Shown here: positions 10,468 to 19,504 of the stretch, piece by piece | Numbering within the stretch: the first letter of the stretch is position 1 | Layout: every line of letters begins with the position of its first letter | Assembly (NCBI GenBank): GCA_029879725.1 | Contig: JAOUPR010000008.1 | Span: forward strand, 1 to 62,044 | Source of the DNA: Gemmatimonadota bacterium | GTDB taxonomy: Bacteria; Gemmatimonadota; Gemmatimonadetes; Longimicrobiales; Gaopeijiaceae | DNA: 62,044 nt | Direction of reading: 5' to 3' | Notes under the pieces: model-generated | Databases searched by the model: none | Seen by the model: only the letters and a program-made list of their open reading frames with translations | What the model was told of the DNA's origin: nothing | Position numbers and translations under genes: made by a program

Positions 10468-11661
10468 GTGAGTGAAGCTTTGTTGTGTCGAGAGGACGGT
10501 GTCCGTCGGGTCCAGGAGGCGCTCCGCGAGCAGGACGTGGACGGGTGGCTCCTCTACGAGTTCCATCACCTGAATCCCATCGCCGTGACCCTGCTGGGGC
10601 TCGGCAAGACCACCCGCAGGGCCTTCGTCATGATCCCCCGCGAGGGAGACCCGGTGGCCATGATCCACGCCATCGAGGCGTCTTCGTGGCGGCACTGGCC
10701 GTGGGAGCGGAAGACCTATTCCGGATGGCGGGAGATGGAGGCGGGGTTGGAGGAGCTCCTGGCCGGATCCCACCGTCTGGCCATGGAGGTCTCGCCCGGG
10801 GCGGCGGTGCCGACCCTGGATTACGTGCCCGGCGGCACCGTGGAGCTCATCCTGCGGAGCGGGGTGGAGCTGGTCAGCTCCGGAGACCTGGTGTCCCGCT
10901 TCCACTCGGTGTGGAGCCCCCGGGCGCTCGAGGAGCATCGGAGCGCCGCCGCCATCGTCGCCGACGTCGCGGAGGAGGCGTTCCGGCGGGCCGCCGACGC
11001 CGTCCGGGCCGGTACGCCGGCCACCGAAGGAGCCATCTCCCGGTGGATCGTGGGCGAGCTGAGGGCCCGGGGGCTGGTGGAGCACACGGGGTGTATCGTG
11101 GCCATCGGGCCCACCGCCTCCGACCCCCACTACGCCCCCGAGGGAGAGGGAGAGACCATCGCGGCCGGGTGCGTCCTCCTCATCGACCTGTGGGGCGGCT
11201 ACGCGGGCTCCGTACCCGCCGACCAGACGTGGATGGGCGTCATGGGCTCCTCGGTCGACGACCGCACCCAGGAGGTGTGGGAGGCCGTCCGCGACGCCCG
11301 CGACGCCGCGGTCGACTTCCTCCGGGAACGCTTCCGCGAGGGGGTCGCCGTCAAGGGATTCGAAGTGGACGACGTGACCCGGGCCGTCATCACGGAACGG
11401 GGGTACGGGGAATATTTCGTCCATCGCACGGGGCATTCCATCGACACCGATCTGCATGGGTCGGGTCCCAACCTGGACAACCTCGAGACCCGGGACGACC
11501 GCCTCCTCCTGGAAGGGGTCGGCTTCTCCATCGAGCCCGGCATCTACATCCCGGGCGAGATCGGGGTCCGCAGTGAGATCAACGTCCATTGGGGAGCGGA
11601 CGGCCCCGAGGTCACCCCGGGAACGGTGCAGGAGTCCCTGTTCTTCCTCATCGACGAGTGA
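10468..11661 (+). CDS. M24 family metallopeptidase (Xaa-Pro aminopeptidase-like)
   Basis: A 397-residue pita-bread peptidase. All five dinuclear metal ligands are visible: Asp240 (LIDLWGG), Asp252 (PADQTW), His323 (TGHSID), Glu356 (IEPGIY) and Glu370 (RSEINV). An N-terminal creatinase-like domain spans about 1-165. Such enzymes remove an N-terminal residue before proline or cleave related dipeptides; here the substrate is inferred from the family only. GTG at 10468 is preferred because GAGAGGA lies 8 bp upstream, while the longer frame from 10360 starts with unrelated Arg/Pro-rich sequence. The last codons overlap priA (GTGA). A second M24 enzyme is present at 36.2 kb. Confidence 0.9.
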   Translation: MSEALLCREDGVRRVQEALREQDVDGWLLYEFHHLNPIAVTLLGLGKTTRRAFVMIPREGDPVAMIHAIEASSWRHWPWERKTYSGWREMEAGLEELLAGSHRLAMEVSPGAAVPTLDYVPGGTVELILRSGVELVSSGDLVSRFHSVWSPRALEEHRSAAAIVADVAEEAFRRAADAVRAGTPATEGAISRWIVGELRARGLVEHTGCIVAIGPTASDPHYAPEGEGETIAAGCVLLIDLWGGYAGSVPADQTWMGVMGSSVDDRTQEVWEAVRDARDAAVDFLRERFREGVAVKGFEVDDVTRAVITERGYGEYFVHRTGHSIDTDLHGSGPNLDNLETRDDRLLLEGVGFSIEPGIYIPGEIGVRSEINVHWGADGPEVTPGTVQESLFFLIDE

Positions 11662-14099
11662 CGCGTTCGGGTTCGGAATCCCGCGTAGAGGTCGCGCTCC
11701 CCCTCCCCATCCACCGGACCTTCACCTATCGCACGGAAGGCCCGCCGCCGCCCGTGGGCACCCGGGTGCTGGTGCCGTTTCGCAGGGAGGAGCGCATCGG
11801 GTGGGTTGTCGGAGCCGGAGACCCCGGCGACATCAAGGGGCTCAGGTGGGTGCTCGACGTCCTGGAGGGCGAGCCGTCCGTTTCTCCCGACGTCCTGAAG
11901 TTGGCCCGCTGGATGGCGGACTACTATGTCGCGCCCCTGGGGATCGCGTTGAGGACCGCGCTCCCGGCCGTGCTCTCCGACGCCTCGCGGGACTACCTCA
12001 CCCTGGTCCCGGCGGATCCGGGCGAACTCCGGCCCCGGGAGGCCCGATTGGTCCGGGCGCTCTCGGAGCGCGCGGGTGCCACCAACGTCAAGACACTCTC
12101 CCGCTCCCTGGCCATGGGGTCCATCTGGCCCGACATCCGGGCGCTCGCGGCCCGCGGCGTCGTACGGCACGAGACCGTGCCGCCGCCGGAGCCCCCGGTG
12201 AAGACCCGCCGCGTGGTCCGCATCACGCGCCATCTCGAGGCACTTCAGGAGCGGGACGAGGTGTTCGGGCGGGCGGGGCGCCAGTCCGAGGCGTACGGGC
12301 TCATCGAGGCGTCGGGAGGAGAGGCCGAGCTGGCTCACCTCACCGGTGTCGCCGGATTCAGCCGATCCGTCGTCGCGGGACTCGAAGAGAAGGGGTTGGT
12401 GGAGCTGGTGGACGAGGAGGTGATGCGTGACCCCTTCGTGGACCAGGATCCCGCCCCCCCTCCCGACCACGTCCTCACTCCGGCGCAGAGGGCGGCCCTG
12501 AGCCCGCTCCTGGAAGCGCTGGACACGGAAGCGCCCTCTCCCTTCCTCCTCCATGGGGTCACGGGATCGGGGAAGACGCTGGTATACGTGGAGCTCATCC
12601 GTGAAGCCCTCGCCAGGGGGAAGACGGCGGTGGTCCTGGTCCCGGAGATCGCCCTCACGCCGCAGACGGTGTCGCGCTTCCGTTCGCACTTCGGAGACAT
12701 GGTCGCGGTGCTCCATTCCGGGCTCTCGGACGGCGAGCGCTACGACGCCTGGCGGCAGCTTCGCTCCGGCGAGAAGCGGCTGGCCGTGGGGGCCCGGTCC
12801 GCCCTGTTCGCGCCCCTGGAGGATCTCGGGGTGGTCGTGGTGGACGAGGAGCACGACGGGAGCTACAAGCAGTCCGAGGCACCCCGGTACCACGCCCGCG
12901 ATCTGGCCGTGATGCGGGCCCGGGAGTGTGGGGCGGTCTGCGTGCTGGGGAGCGCCACGCCCTCCCTGGAGACGTGGCACAACGCGCGCAGCGGGAAGTT
13001 CACCCTCCTGAGTCTGCCCGAACGGGTAGGGGGCGCGACCCTCCCCGACGTCCGTGTCGTGGACCTCAGGAGCAAGAAGGAAACCCGGCCCGCCGGGTGG
13101 ACCGAGCGGGTTCTCTCTCCTCCGCTGGTGGAGGCTGTGGAGGAGCGCCTCCGGAAGGAGGAGCAGGTGATCCTCCTCCTGAACCGCCGCGGGTACGCGT
13201 CGTTCGTCCAGTGCCGCGAGTGCGGCGAGGTGGACGAGTGTCCGAACTGCTCGGTGTCGCTCACGTACCACCGGCTCACCCATCGCCTCGTCTGCCACCA
13301 TTGCCGTCACGAGGCCGAGGCGCCCCAGCGGTGCGGCCGGTGTGGGGGGGGGGATCTTTCCTACAAAGGGTTGGGGACCGAGCAGGTCGAGCGCGTGACG
13401 GCGGAGACGTTCGCCGGGGCCCGTATCGCCCGCATGGACGTGGACACCACCTCCGGGAAGTGGGCGCACCAGAAGATCCTGTCCCGGGTGGAGAGTGGCG
13501 ACGTCGACATCCTCCTGGGAACGCAGATGATCGCCAAGGGGCTCGACTTTCCCCGGGTGACCCTCGTCGGGGTCATCAACGCCGATGTGGGGATCCATCT
13601 TCCCGACTTCAGGGCGAGCGAACGAACGTTCCAGCTTCTCAGCCAGGTGGCGGGGCGGGCGGGAAGGGGAAAGCTGGGTGGCGAGGTGATCATCCAGACG
13701 TCGATTCCCGAGCACTACGCCATCCGCGCCGCCGTCCAACACGATTTCGTCGGCTTCGCCTCCCGGGAACTGGAAGAACGGCGACGACCCGAGTATCCCC
13801 CACACGTGCGCCTGGCCAACGTGGTGTTGAGCAGTCCCGACCGGGAGGCCGCGGCGTCCGCCGCCGAAGCGGCCGCCCGATGGCTGCGGAGCGAGGGGGG
13901 TGCGACCGGCCCGGCCGTGGTGGGACCGGCGCCGGCGCCCATCGAAAAGCTCCATGGGAGGTGGCGGTGGCACTTCCTGGTCCGCAGCGGTTCCCACGCC
14001 CGACTGGGGAGGGCGATACGCCGCCTGGCGGAAGACTTCACGCTGCCTCCCGGTGACGTCCGCATGGCCATCGACCGCGATCCGGTCGCCCTCCTCTGA
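11658..14099 (+). CDS. priA: Primosomal replication protein N-prime, PriA helicase
   Basis: An 813-residue superfamily 2 helicase that restarts stalled replication forks by loading DnaB. Seen: 3-prime-BD-like N-terminus (VEVALPLPIHRTFTYR), Walker A GVTGSGKT near residue 300, Walker B VVDEEHDGSYK near 395, eight zinc-binding Cys between about 519 and 560 (CRECGEVDECPNC, CHHC, CGRC), and the helicase C motifs LLGTQMIAKGLDFP and QVAGRAGRG. The GTG overlaps the stop of the M24 peptidase (GTGA), so the start is chosen there rather than at the upstream end of the open frame. Length is normal for PriA. Confidence 0.96.
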   Translation: MTRSGSESRVEVALPLPIHRTFTYRTEGPPPPVGTRVLVPFRREERIGWVVGAGDPGDIKGLRWVLDVLEGEPSVSPDVLKLARWMADYYVAPLGIALRTALPAVLSDASRDYLTLVPADPGELRPREARLVRALSERAGATNVKTLSRSLAMGSIWPDIRALAARGVVRHETVPPPEPPVKTRRVVRITRHLEALQERDEVFGRAGRQSEAYGLIEASGGEAELAHLTGVAGFSRSVVAGLEEKGLVELVDEEVMRDPFVDQDPAPPPDHVLTPAQRAALSPLLEALDTEAPSPFLLHGVTGSGKTLVYVELIREALARGKTAVVLVPEIALTPQTVSRFRSHFGDMVAVLHSGLSDGERYDAWRQLRSGEKRLAVGARSALFAPLEDLGVVVVDEEHDGSYKQSEAPRYHARDLAVMRARECGAVCVLGSATPSLETWHNARSGKFTLLSLPERVGGATLPDVRVVDLRSKKETRPAGWTERVLSPPLVEAVEERLRKEEQVILLLNRRGYASFVQCRECGEVDECPNCSVSLTYHRLTHRLVCHHCRHEAEAPQRCGRCGGGDLSYKGLGTEQVERVTAETFAGARIARMDVDTTSGKWAHQKILSRVESGDVDILLGTQMIAKGLDFPRVTLVGVINADVGIHLPDFRASERTFQLLSQVAGRAGRGKLGGEVIIQTSIPEHYAIRAAVQHDFVGFASRELEERRRPEYPPHVRLANVVLSSPDREAAASAAEAAARWLRSEGGATGPAVVGPAPAPIEKLHGRWRWHFLVRSGSHARLGRAIRRLAEDFTLPPGDVRMAIDRDPVALL

Positions 14100-14132
14100 C
14101 CGAGGACCGCGCGGTTCCCCGGGGGTGACCCG

Positions 14133-14162
14133 TTGCCTCGGTGGGGGATGCCGGGATATCTT
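14133..14162 (+). promoter_or_regulatory. Promoter of the HNH endonuclease gene
   Basis: TTGCCT (14133-14138), 18 bp, TATCTT (14157-14162). Predicted transcription start about 14169, leaving a leader of about 56 nt with GGAGG just before the GTG at 14225. Same layout as the pepP and pil promoters. Confidence 0.6.
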
Positions 14163-14224
14163 CGGCTCATGAGCATGGTCTGCCTCGTCCTTCCGGCGGG
14201 GCAGTGTCGTACCTGGAGGTCGTT

Positions 14225-14797
14225 GTGGGTTGCCTGGCGCTGAACGCTTCGTATGAGCCTCTGACCATCGTCTCGTCTCGCCGCGCCGTCCGGCTCGTGC
14301 TGGACGACAAGGCGGAGATGCTCGAGGTCGACGGAGACCGGTACTTCCGCTCCGAGCGGGAGGAGATCCCGTGTCCCAGTGTCATCCGGTTGGTGCGGTA
14401 CGTCCACGTTCCCCGCCGGTTCCGGCGCCAGGTCACCAACACGTTCCTCTTCGCCCGCGACGACTACGAGTGCCAGTACTGCGGCATCCACCGCAGCGAG
14501 CTTCGTGGCCGCCAGTTCCTCACCCGGGACCACATCCTCCCCCAGTCGCGGGGTGGCGACAATTCGTGGAACAACGTGGTGACCAGTTGCTCTCCCTGTA
14601 ACAACAGGAAGGGGAACCGCCTTCCGTACGAGGCGGGGATGCACCTCCTCACCGAGCCGCGGGAGCCCAACTACGTCCATCTCGTGTGGGCGGTGCGGCG
14701 CGTGACGCCGGTGCAGGCGAAGTACGTGCAGATGTTCTACGGTGACGATGCCCTCGAGGCGCTTTCCGACTACCCCGAGTCGGCCAGCCACGCGTAG
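14225..14797 (+). CDS. HNH endonuclease family protein
   Basis: A 190-residue protein. The N-terminus (LALNASYEPLTIVSSRRAV) is typical of a widespread stand-alone HNH family. The nuclease core runs over about 75-140: CQYCG, then RDHILPQSRGGDNSWNN (the D-H of the beta-beta-alpha metal site and the Asn), then CSPCNNRKGNR, so the four structural Cys and HNH residues are intact. These proteins are probable DNA nickases or repair nucleases; no restriction partner is nearby. The GTG at 14225 is chosen because GGAGGT precedes it by 4-5 bases and family members begin at this point. The 3-prime end overlaps the convergent minus-strand gene by 28 bp. Confidence 0.88.
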   Translation: MGCLALNASYEPLTIVSSRRAVRLVLDDKAEMLEVDGDRYFRSEREEIPCPSVIRLVRYVHVPRRFRRQVTNTFLFARDDYECQYCGIHRSELRGRQFLTRDHILPQSRGGDNSWNNVVTSCSPCNNRKGNRLPYEAGMHLLTEPREPNYVHLVWAVRRVTPVQAKYVQMFYGDDALEALSDYPESASHA

Positions 14798-15246
14798 GGG
14801 CGCTCGCAATACTGTCCGTAGCCGCGCACCGTCCCCTCGGGCGTATACTCCTTCCACCGGATGATCCACCCGCGCACCTCGTCCTGGACCAGGTCGAAGG
14901 TGAACCCCTGCTGGTCCACTCGCGCGGCCAGGAACTCCTGGAAGTGGGGCGGGAGGTGCGCGAACTCGTGCGCCGGTACTTCGGGTGGGTCGTCCGACAG
15001 GGCGTTGCGGACCCGCTCTTCGCTGGCCTTCAGCCGGCGCAGTCCCTTTTCCAGGATCTCCAGGATCTCTTCGAAGAGCGCATCGTTCCCCATGGCGGAG
15101 CGTACCGCGCCGGCCAGTTCCTTGGCTCCGGGTGAGAGCACGTCGCTACGGGCGTCCTCCAGGTGCTGCTGGAGCCGCCGGTGCAGGCTGAGGAGCTGGC
15201 TCAACTCTCTCTTGACACCTGGGTCCGATGCGTTGGGTTCGGGCAT
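14770..15246 (-). CDS. Conserved-looking hypothetical protein downstream of the acyl-CoA synthetase
   Basis: A 158-residue protein that I do not recognise. The N-terminal half is helical and charged (REL..LLSLHRRLQQHLED), with many Leu, Glu and Arg, possibly a coiled coil over about 10-90. The C-terminal part is beta-like and aromatic (FTFDLVQDEVRGWIIRWKE, then YGQYCERPYAW). No signal peptide or membrane helix. It follows the synthetase gene on the same strand and is probably in its operon. The start is uncertain: the ATG at 15246 lacks a ribosome site, and an in-frame GTG at 15291 would add 15 residues with little protein-like character. GC-rich third positions support real coding. Confidence 0.65.
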   Translation of the reverse strand: MPEPNASDPGVKRELSQLLSLHRRLQQHLEDARSDVLSPGAKELAGAVRSAMGNDALFEEILEILEKGLRRLKASEERVRNALSDDPPEVPAHEFAHLPPHFQEFLAARVDQQGFTFDLVQDEVRGWIIRWKEYTPEGTVRGYGQYCERPYAWLADSG

Positions 15247-15317
15247 GTCCGGGGGGAGGGAAGTGACGGTCAGTGTGGTCGTGGGCCCCACTATATGGTC
15301 CTATCTGCCCAGGGCGG

Positions 15318-17435
15318 TCAACCGGTATGAGTATGGCGGATGGCGATCCGTCCGTCCACGGCCAGCACGCCGCGGGGAAGCGCGAGGAGGGGATTGATGT
15401 CCATCTCCGAGATCCTTGGGTGGTCGAGCACGAGCTGAGAGATCCTCTGGATCGCTTCCACCAGGGCGTCGCGATCCACCGGCGCCTCGCCTCGGATGCC
15501 CTCCAGAAGTGCGCTCCCGCGGATCTCCGAAACCATGTCCGTCACGTCGCCGTGGGTGACGGGTGCGAGGCGGAAGACCACGTCCTTCAGTGCCTCCACG
15601 TAGATCCCGCCCAGGCCGAACATCAGCGTCGGGCCGAGCGTCGGCTCGGTGAACATTCCCAGGATGACTTCCCGTCCGCCGGTGACGTACTCCTGCACCA
15701 GCATCCCGTGCAGGATGGCCCCCGCCGCGGTCACGTTGACCTCGATTTCCCGGTAGGCGGCCTCCAACTCGCCTTCGGTACGCAGGTCGAGGCGTACCGC
15801 TCCGAACTCCGTCTTGTGGACGACCCCCTCGGCCACCGCCTTGAGGACCACCGGAAGGCCGATCTCACGCCCCGCGGCCAGCGCCTCCTCCAGGGATGTC
15901 ACTCGGTGGTGCTTCACCACGGGGAGCCCGTACGCGGCGAAGATGTCCAACGCCTCCGACTCGCCGAGCTGCGTCCTTCCCTGGTCTTCCGCGCCGTCCA
16001 GGATCTCCGATACCCGGTCGGCGTCCACCGGGAAGATCGTGGGCTCCTCGGCGGGTCGCTGGAGCCACCGACGGTATCGCACCATGGCGGCCAGGGCCCG
16101 GGCGGCGGACTCCGGGAAGGTGTAGGCGGGCACCCCGGCTTCGTGCAGTTCCGCTCTTCCTTCCGCGAATCCCTGGCGCCCCATGAGGACGGCCAGGATG
16201 GGCTTGGCTCTCCCCTGTCCGCGGTAGGCCTCGACGATGCAGCCGGCCACGTCGACCTGGAGGACACCCAGCGGGGGAACGAAGGCGGCGATGGCCGCGT
16301 CCACGGAGGGGTCGGCGAGGACCTCCTCGAGGGCGATGCGATAGGACTCCGACGTCGCCGACGCGATCATGTCCACGGGGTTCCGGACGGAGGCCTCCGC
16401 GGGGAAGACGGCGCGCAGGCGGGTCTGCGTCTCCTGCGAGAGCTCCACGATCTCCAGACCGGCCGACTCGCACGCGTCCGCGATCATGATCCCCGGGCCA
16501 CCGGCGTTGGTCACGATGGCCACGCGGTTTCCCGCGGGGATGGGCAGTTCCTCGAGTGCCATGGCGATGTCGAAGAGCTCCTGTACGGAGTCCGCCCGGA
16601 GCACGCCGCACTGGGCCAGCAGCGCGTCGGTGGCCACGTCCACCGCGGCCAGCGCTCCGGTGTGGGACGACGCGGCGCGGGCGCCGGACGCGGTACGGCC
16701 GGACTTGACCATCACGATGGGCTTTTCGCGCGTGACGTGCCGCGCCAGGTGGGTGAAGCGCCTCGGGTCTCCGAAGTTCTCGAGGTACATGAGGATCACC
16801 CTCGTCCCCTCGTCGGCGGCCCAGTACTGAAGGAGGTCGTTCCCGCTGATGTCCGCCTTGTTTCCCACGGACGCGAAGTGGTGGATGCCGATCCCCAACT
16901 CCGCCGCGTAGTCGAGGATCGTCACGCCGAGCGCACCCGACTGGCTCATGAAGCTGAGGGGTCCGCGGGTGGGCATGGAGGGAGCGAACGTGGCGTTCAT
17001 GCTCATCCCTTCCTCGGTGCTCAATACGCCCATGCAGTTGGGGCCGACCAGACGGATGTCGTGACGGCGCGCCGCCTCCAGCACGTCCCGTTCCCGGCGG
17101 GCACCCTCGGGTCCGACCTCCTTGAATCCGGCGGAGATGATCACCGCGGCGCCCACCCCCTTCGCTCCGCACTCTTCGATGACCGAGAGCACCCGTTCCT
17201 TGGGAACCACCACCACCGCCAGGTCCACGGGCCCCGGGATGTCGGTGACGGACGGGTACGCGGGGATGGAGTGTACGGCGGACGCTCCCGGGTTGACCGG
17301 GTAGACGACGCCGGTGAATCCGTGGGTCAGCAGGTTGTCGACGATCTGGTATCCGATGGTGTCTCGGCGCCGGCTGGCGCCCACCACGGCGATGGAGCGA
17401 GGGCGGAAGACCTTGTCCAGGGCTGAGGATGTCAT
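15318..17435 (-). CDS. Acyl-CoA synthetase, NDP/ADP-forming (fused alpha-beta)
   Basis: A 705-residue single-chain enzyme of the acetyl-CoA synthetase (ADP-forming) family, which interconverts acyl-CoA plus ADP and phosphate with acid plus ATP. Seen: CoA-binding Rossmann start SIAVVGASRRRDTIGYQ, succinyl-CoA ligase-like domains with VGPNCMG and MSQSGALG, the phosphohistidine site SSHTGALAA at His258, and a C-terminal ATP-grasp half (from about 475) with VLKAVAEGVVHKTEFG and MFGLGGIYVEALKDV. It lacks the GNAT domain that marks protein acetyltransferases of the Pat type. ATG at 17435 has no clear ribosome site. It is divergent from the PTPS-like gene, with a 92-bp gap. Confidence 0.92.
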   Translation of the reverse strand: MTSSALDKVFRPRSIAVVGASRRRDTIGYQIVDNLLTHGFTGVVYPVNPGASAVHSIPAYPSVTDIPGPVDLAVVVVPKERVLSVIEECGAKGVGAAVIISAGFKEVGPEGARRERDVLEAARRHDIRLVGPNCMGVLSTEEGMSMNATFAPSMPTRGPLSFMSQSGALGVTILDYAAELGIGIHHFASVGNKADISGNDLLQYWAADEGTRVILMYLENFGDPRRFTHLARHVTREKPIVMVKSGRTASGARAASSHTGALAAVDVATDALLAQCGVLRADSVQELFDIAMALEELPIPAGNRVAIVTNAGGPGIMIADACESAGLEIVELSQETQTRLRAVFPAEASVRNPVDMIASATSESYRIALEEVLADPSVDAAIAAFVPPLGVLQVDVAGCIVEAYRGQGRAKPILAVLMGRQGFAEGRAELHEAGVPAYTFPESAARALAAMVRYRRWLQRPAEEPTIFPVDADRVSEILDGAEDQGRTQLGESEALDIFAAYGLPVVKHHRVTSLEEALAAGREIGLPVVLKAVAEGVVHKTEFGAVRLDLRTEGELEAAYREIEVNVTAAGAILHGMLVQEYVTGGREVILGMFTEPTLGPTLMFGLGGIYVEALKDVVFRLAPVTHGDVTDMVSEIRGSALLEGIRGEAPVDRDALVEAIQRISQLVLDHPRISEMDINPLLALPRGVLAVDGRIAIRHTHTG

Positions 17436-17527
17436 AGCGTGGTGCTGGCAGGGATCTCACACGGGATGCATTGTCCGGGTCGTTGCTGGACGTTAGCCCG
17501 GGCATCGAGAGAGTTGAAGGGGGAGAC

Positions 17528-17938
17528 GTGAACGAGGTGCGCCTCATTCGGAGGGTCCGGTTCCGGGCCACGCATCATTACGGACGGCCGGAGTGGACCG
17601 ACGAGCGCAACCGCCGCGTGTTCGGGGCGCAGGCCATCCCTCACGCGCACGACTGGATGGTGGAGGTGCACGTCGTGGGCGAGGTCGATCCGGAGACGGG
17701 GTGGGTCGTGGACCTCCAGGCGTTGGATGCCGCGCTCGCCCGCCTGACCCGTGATTGGGACGGCGGTGACCTGAACGCGGTGGTCCCCTCCGTGGCGGCG
17801 GGAGAGATGACGCCCAGCACAGAGAATCTCGCCCGGTGGATCTTCGGGGAGATCGAACCGCGGGTTCCGTCCTCCGCTCGTCTCGCCCACGTGGAGGTGT
17901 TCGAGAGCGGAGATCTGGGGGCGCGGTATCCCGGGTGA
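17528..17938 (+). CDS. 6-pyruvoyl-tetrahydropterin synthase/QueD-like protein lacking catalytic residues
   Basis: A 136-residue T-fold protein. The zinc ligands of the PTPS/QueD family appear kept: RATHHYG near the N-terminus and the HAH pair in IPHAHDWMVEVHV. The later family signatures VVDLQALDAAL, DLNAV and TPSTENLARWIF are also present. The nucleophilic Cys that should precede the HxH motif is missing (FGAQAIPHAH), and the usual Asp-His pair before the Leu-Asn is replaced (WDGGDLN). It may therefore be an altered-specificity or non-catalytic homologue rather than a true 6-carboxytetrahydropterin synthase. GTG at 17528 follows GGGGGA by 3 bases. No other queuosine or pterin gene is near. 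Confidence 0.78.
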   Translation: MNEVRLIRRVRFRATHHYGRPEWTDERNRRVFGAQAIPHAHDWMVEVHVVGEVDPETGWVVDLQALDAALARLTRDWDGGDLNAVVPSVAAGEMTPSTENLARWIFGEIEPRVPSSARLAHVEVFESGDLGARYPG

Positions 17939-18013
17939 TCCTCACGTGAACCTTGAAGGTTGCCCGGCGGGTACCCCATGTTGCCCGATCCCTCCCACGT
18001 CGAGCCCATCGGA

Positions 18014-18388
18014 ATGAACCCTGACCACAGCACCCCGCGCCCCACGCCCGTGCGGCAGCTGCCCGAGGTCGCCAGCTCGGCCTCGGCGGAGACGAGGCCC
18101 CCGGACGAGTGCGTGTTCCGGGAGGGTGACGGATGTTGGACGGCTCGTGTCGCGGGATACCAGAAGGGCGTGGGGAGCGGCTCGGCCGGCCTGATCCTCG
18201 TCGTCTTCGGTCCGCGAGAAGATCCCTTCGAGCCCGTCCGGGAGATGTGGGTACCCGGCGAGGGGCTGGCGTCGCTGTCCGAAGACGTTCTGGTGGAGGC
18301 CTTCCGCGCCGCCGTACCGTACCGGGGTGATGGGACCGCGAAGCCGGCCGACGCCGACGGGAGAACACGGTCCGGGAGGGGTGCGTGA
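18014..18388 (+). CDS. Small hypothetical protein
   Basis: A 124-residue protein of unknown function. The first 35 residues are Pro/Thr/Ser-rich; the middle (DGCWTARVAGYQKG, then GLILVVFGP, then MWVPGEGLASLSED) alternates strands and turns and looks folded; the last 20 residues are charged and disordered. No signal peptide or helix. Third codon positions are strongly G/C, as in neighbours, which supports coding. The start is uncertain: in-frame ATG codons at 17978 and 18014 both lack a convincing ribosome site. It sits between the PTPS-like gene and the sigma factor operon and could belong to either. Confidence 0.55.
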   Translation: MNPDHSTPRPTPVRQLPEVASSASAETRPPDECVFREGDGCWTARVAGYQKGVGSGSAGLILVVFGPREDPFEPVREMWVPGEGLASLSEDVLVEAFRAAVPYRGDGTAKPADADGRTRSGRGA

Positions 18389-18515
18389 GCGGTCGCGTTC
18401 CGATGGCGCCTAACGAAGAGACCCCCGGTGGCGTCCGTAGAGGAAACGATGGGAGGAGGGCCCTCACACGTCCGGCGTCCCGAATGATTCAACATCGCTG
18501 CATTCTTCCGTGTCC

Positions 18516-19094
18516 ATGAATACGCCCGAAACCGTGACGGACGGCGCGCTGGTCGGTCTGGCGCGGCAGGGTGACGAGAGGGCGTTTTCCGAGTTGGTCT
18601 CGCGGTACATGCGGGCCGCGTACGCGGTGGCGCTCTCCGTCACCGGAAGGCACGAGGATGCGGAGGACGCGGCGCAGGAGTCGCTCCTGGTGGCGTTGCA
18701 GCGCTTGGAGGAATGTCGGGAGCCGGAGCGGTTCGCGGGGTGGTTGATGACCATCGTGCGCAATCGCGCCCGGAACCTGGTTCGCAGGGAAGCGTTGAGG
18801 GACACGGACGTGATTCCGGTGAACGCGCGGTCGGCCTTCCCTCAACCGGACCGGGTGCTGGAGCAGGTGGAGTTGGGGGGACGACTCCGGGAGGCGTTGG
18901 GTAGCTTGCCGGAGGTGCAGCAGCAGGTCGTGCTCCTTCACGACCTGGAGGGGTGGAAACACCGAGAGATCGCGGAACGGCTGGATCTGCCTGCGGGCAC
19001 GGTGCGTTCCCACCTGCATTTCGCCCGGAAGGCGCTGAGGGACTTTCTGGGTACATCATCTCCCGATACGCGAGGAGAGGGAGGAGTCCAATGA
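18516..19094 (+). CDS. ECF-type RNA polymerase sigma factor
   Basis: A 192-residue sigma-70 family ECF factor. Region 2 spans about 12-75 (DERAFSELVSRY, HEDAEDAAQESLLVAL), and region 4 about 125-180 with a helix-turn-helix (EIAERLDLPAGTVRSHLHFA). It directs RNA polymerase to a stress regulon, very likely including its own operon. It is the first gene of a seven-gene run; its stop overlaps the next ATG (ATGA). ATG at 18516 is chosen; a GTG two codons earlier is possible. No typical ribosome site is seen. I could not find a convincing GGAAC/CGTC autoregulatory promoter upstream. Confidence 0.93.
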   Translation: MNTPETVTDGALVGLARQGDERAFSELVSRYMRAAYAVALSVTGRHEDAEDAAQESLLVALQRLEECREPERFAGWLMTIVRNRARNLVRREALRDTDVIPVNARSAFPQPDRVLEQVELGGRLREALGSLPEVQQQVVLLHDLEGWKHREIAERLDLPAGTVRSHLHFARKALRDFLGTSSPDTRGEGGVQ

Positions 19095-19504
19095 TCTTCA
19101 GAGCCAGGAGTCCCGGACCCGACGGACCGGATGGGGTGGACGCGGTCGTGGCCAGGGGCCTTCGCTCCCTCGACCCCGAGGAGGGGAGCCCCAACTACTG
19201 GATGCGTTTCCGCGCCGAAGTGGTGCGGCGCGCGGGGCCGGAGTTGGCTCGGCGGCGCCTCATGCGCCAGGCGACCGTCCCCGAAATCATGTCCGGCTGG
19301 GCGAGGACGCTGGTACCCGCGGCGGTGCTGGCCGCTGCCCTGGCGGGTCTCTTCCTGGCCCGGGGGCCCGTGCGCTCTCCCGGCGGTACGCTCGATCTCG
19401 AAGAGCTCCTTCTGGCCGAGGTGGAAGGGCCTACCATTCCGGTGTTCCTGCAGGCGGCGTCGGGTGATGCCGGAACACCGTTCTTCGCTGGGGAGGGATT
19501 CTGA
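19091..19504 (+). CDS. Single-pass membrane protein, probable anti-sigma factor
   Basis: A 137-residue protein with a cytoplasmic Arg-rich N-terminal part (about 1-70, helical, RRAGPELARRRLMRQ), one membrane helix (about 74-94, TLVPAAVLAAALAGLFLA) and a short periplasmic tail. It has no zinc-finger Cys/His motif. Its place between the ECF sigma gene (ATGA overlap) and a Spy-like periplasmic protein gene (TGATG overlap), and its topology, make an anti-sigma role likely. That role is inferred from context, not from a recognised domain. GGAGGAG precedes the ATG. Confidence 0.75.
   Translation: MIFRARSPGPDGPDGVDAVVARGLRSLDPEEGSPNYWMRFRAEVVRRAGPELARRRLMRQATVPEIMSGWARTLVPAAVLAAALAGLFLARGPVRSPGGTLDLEELLLAEVEGPTIPVFLQAASGDAGTPFFAGEGF

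Noticed and set aside
18430..18485. GGAAAC and CGTCC words upstream of the first ECF gene as an autoregulatory promoter
   Set aside because: The spacing is about 21 bp, too long for an ECF promoter.
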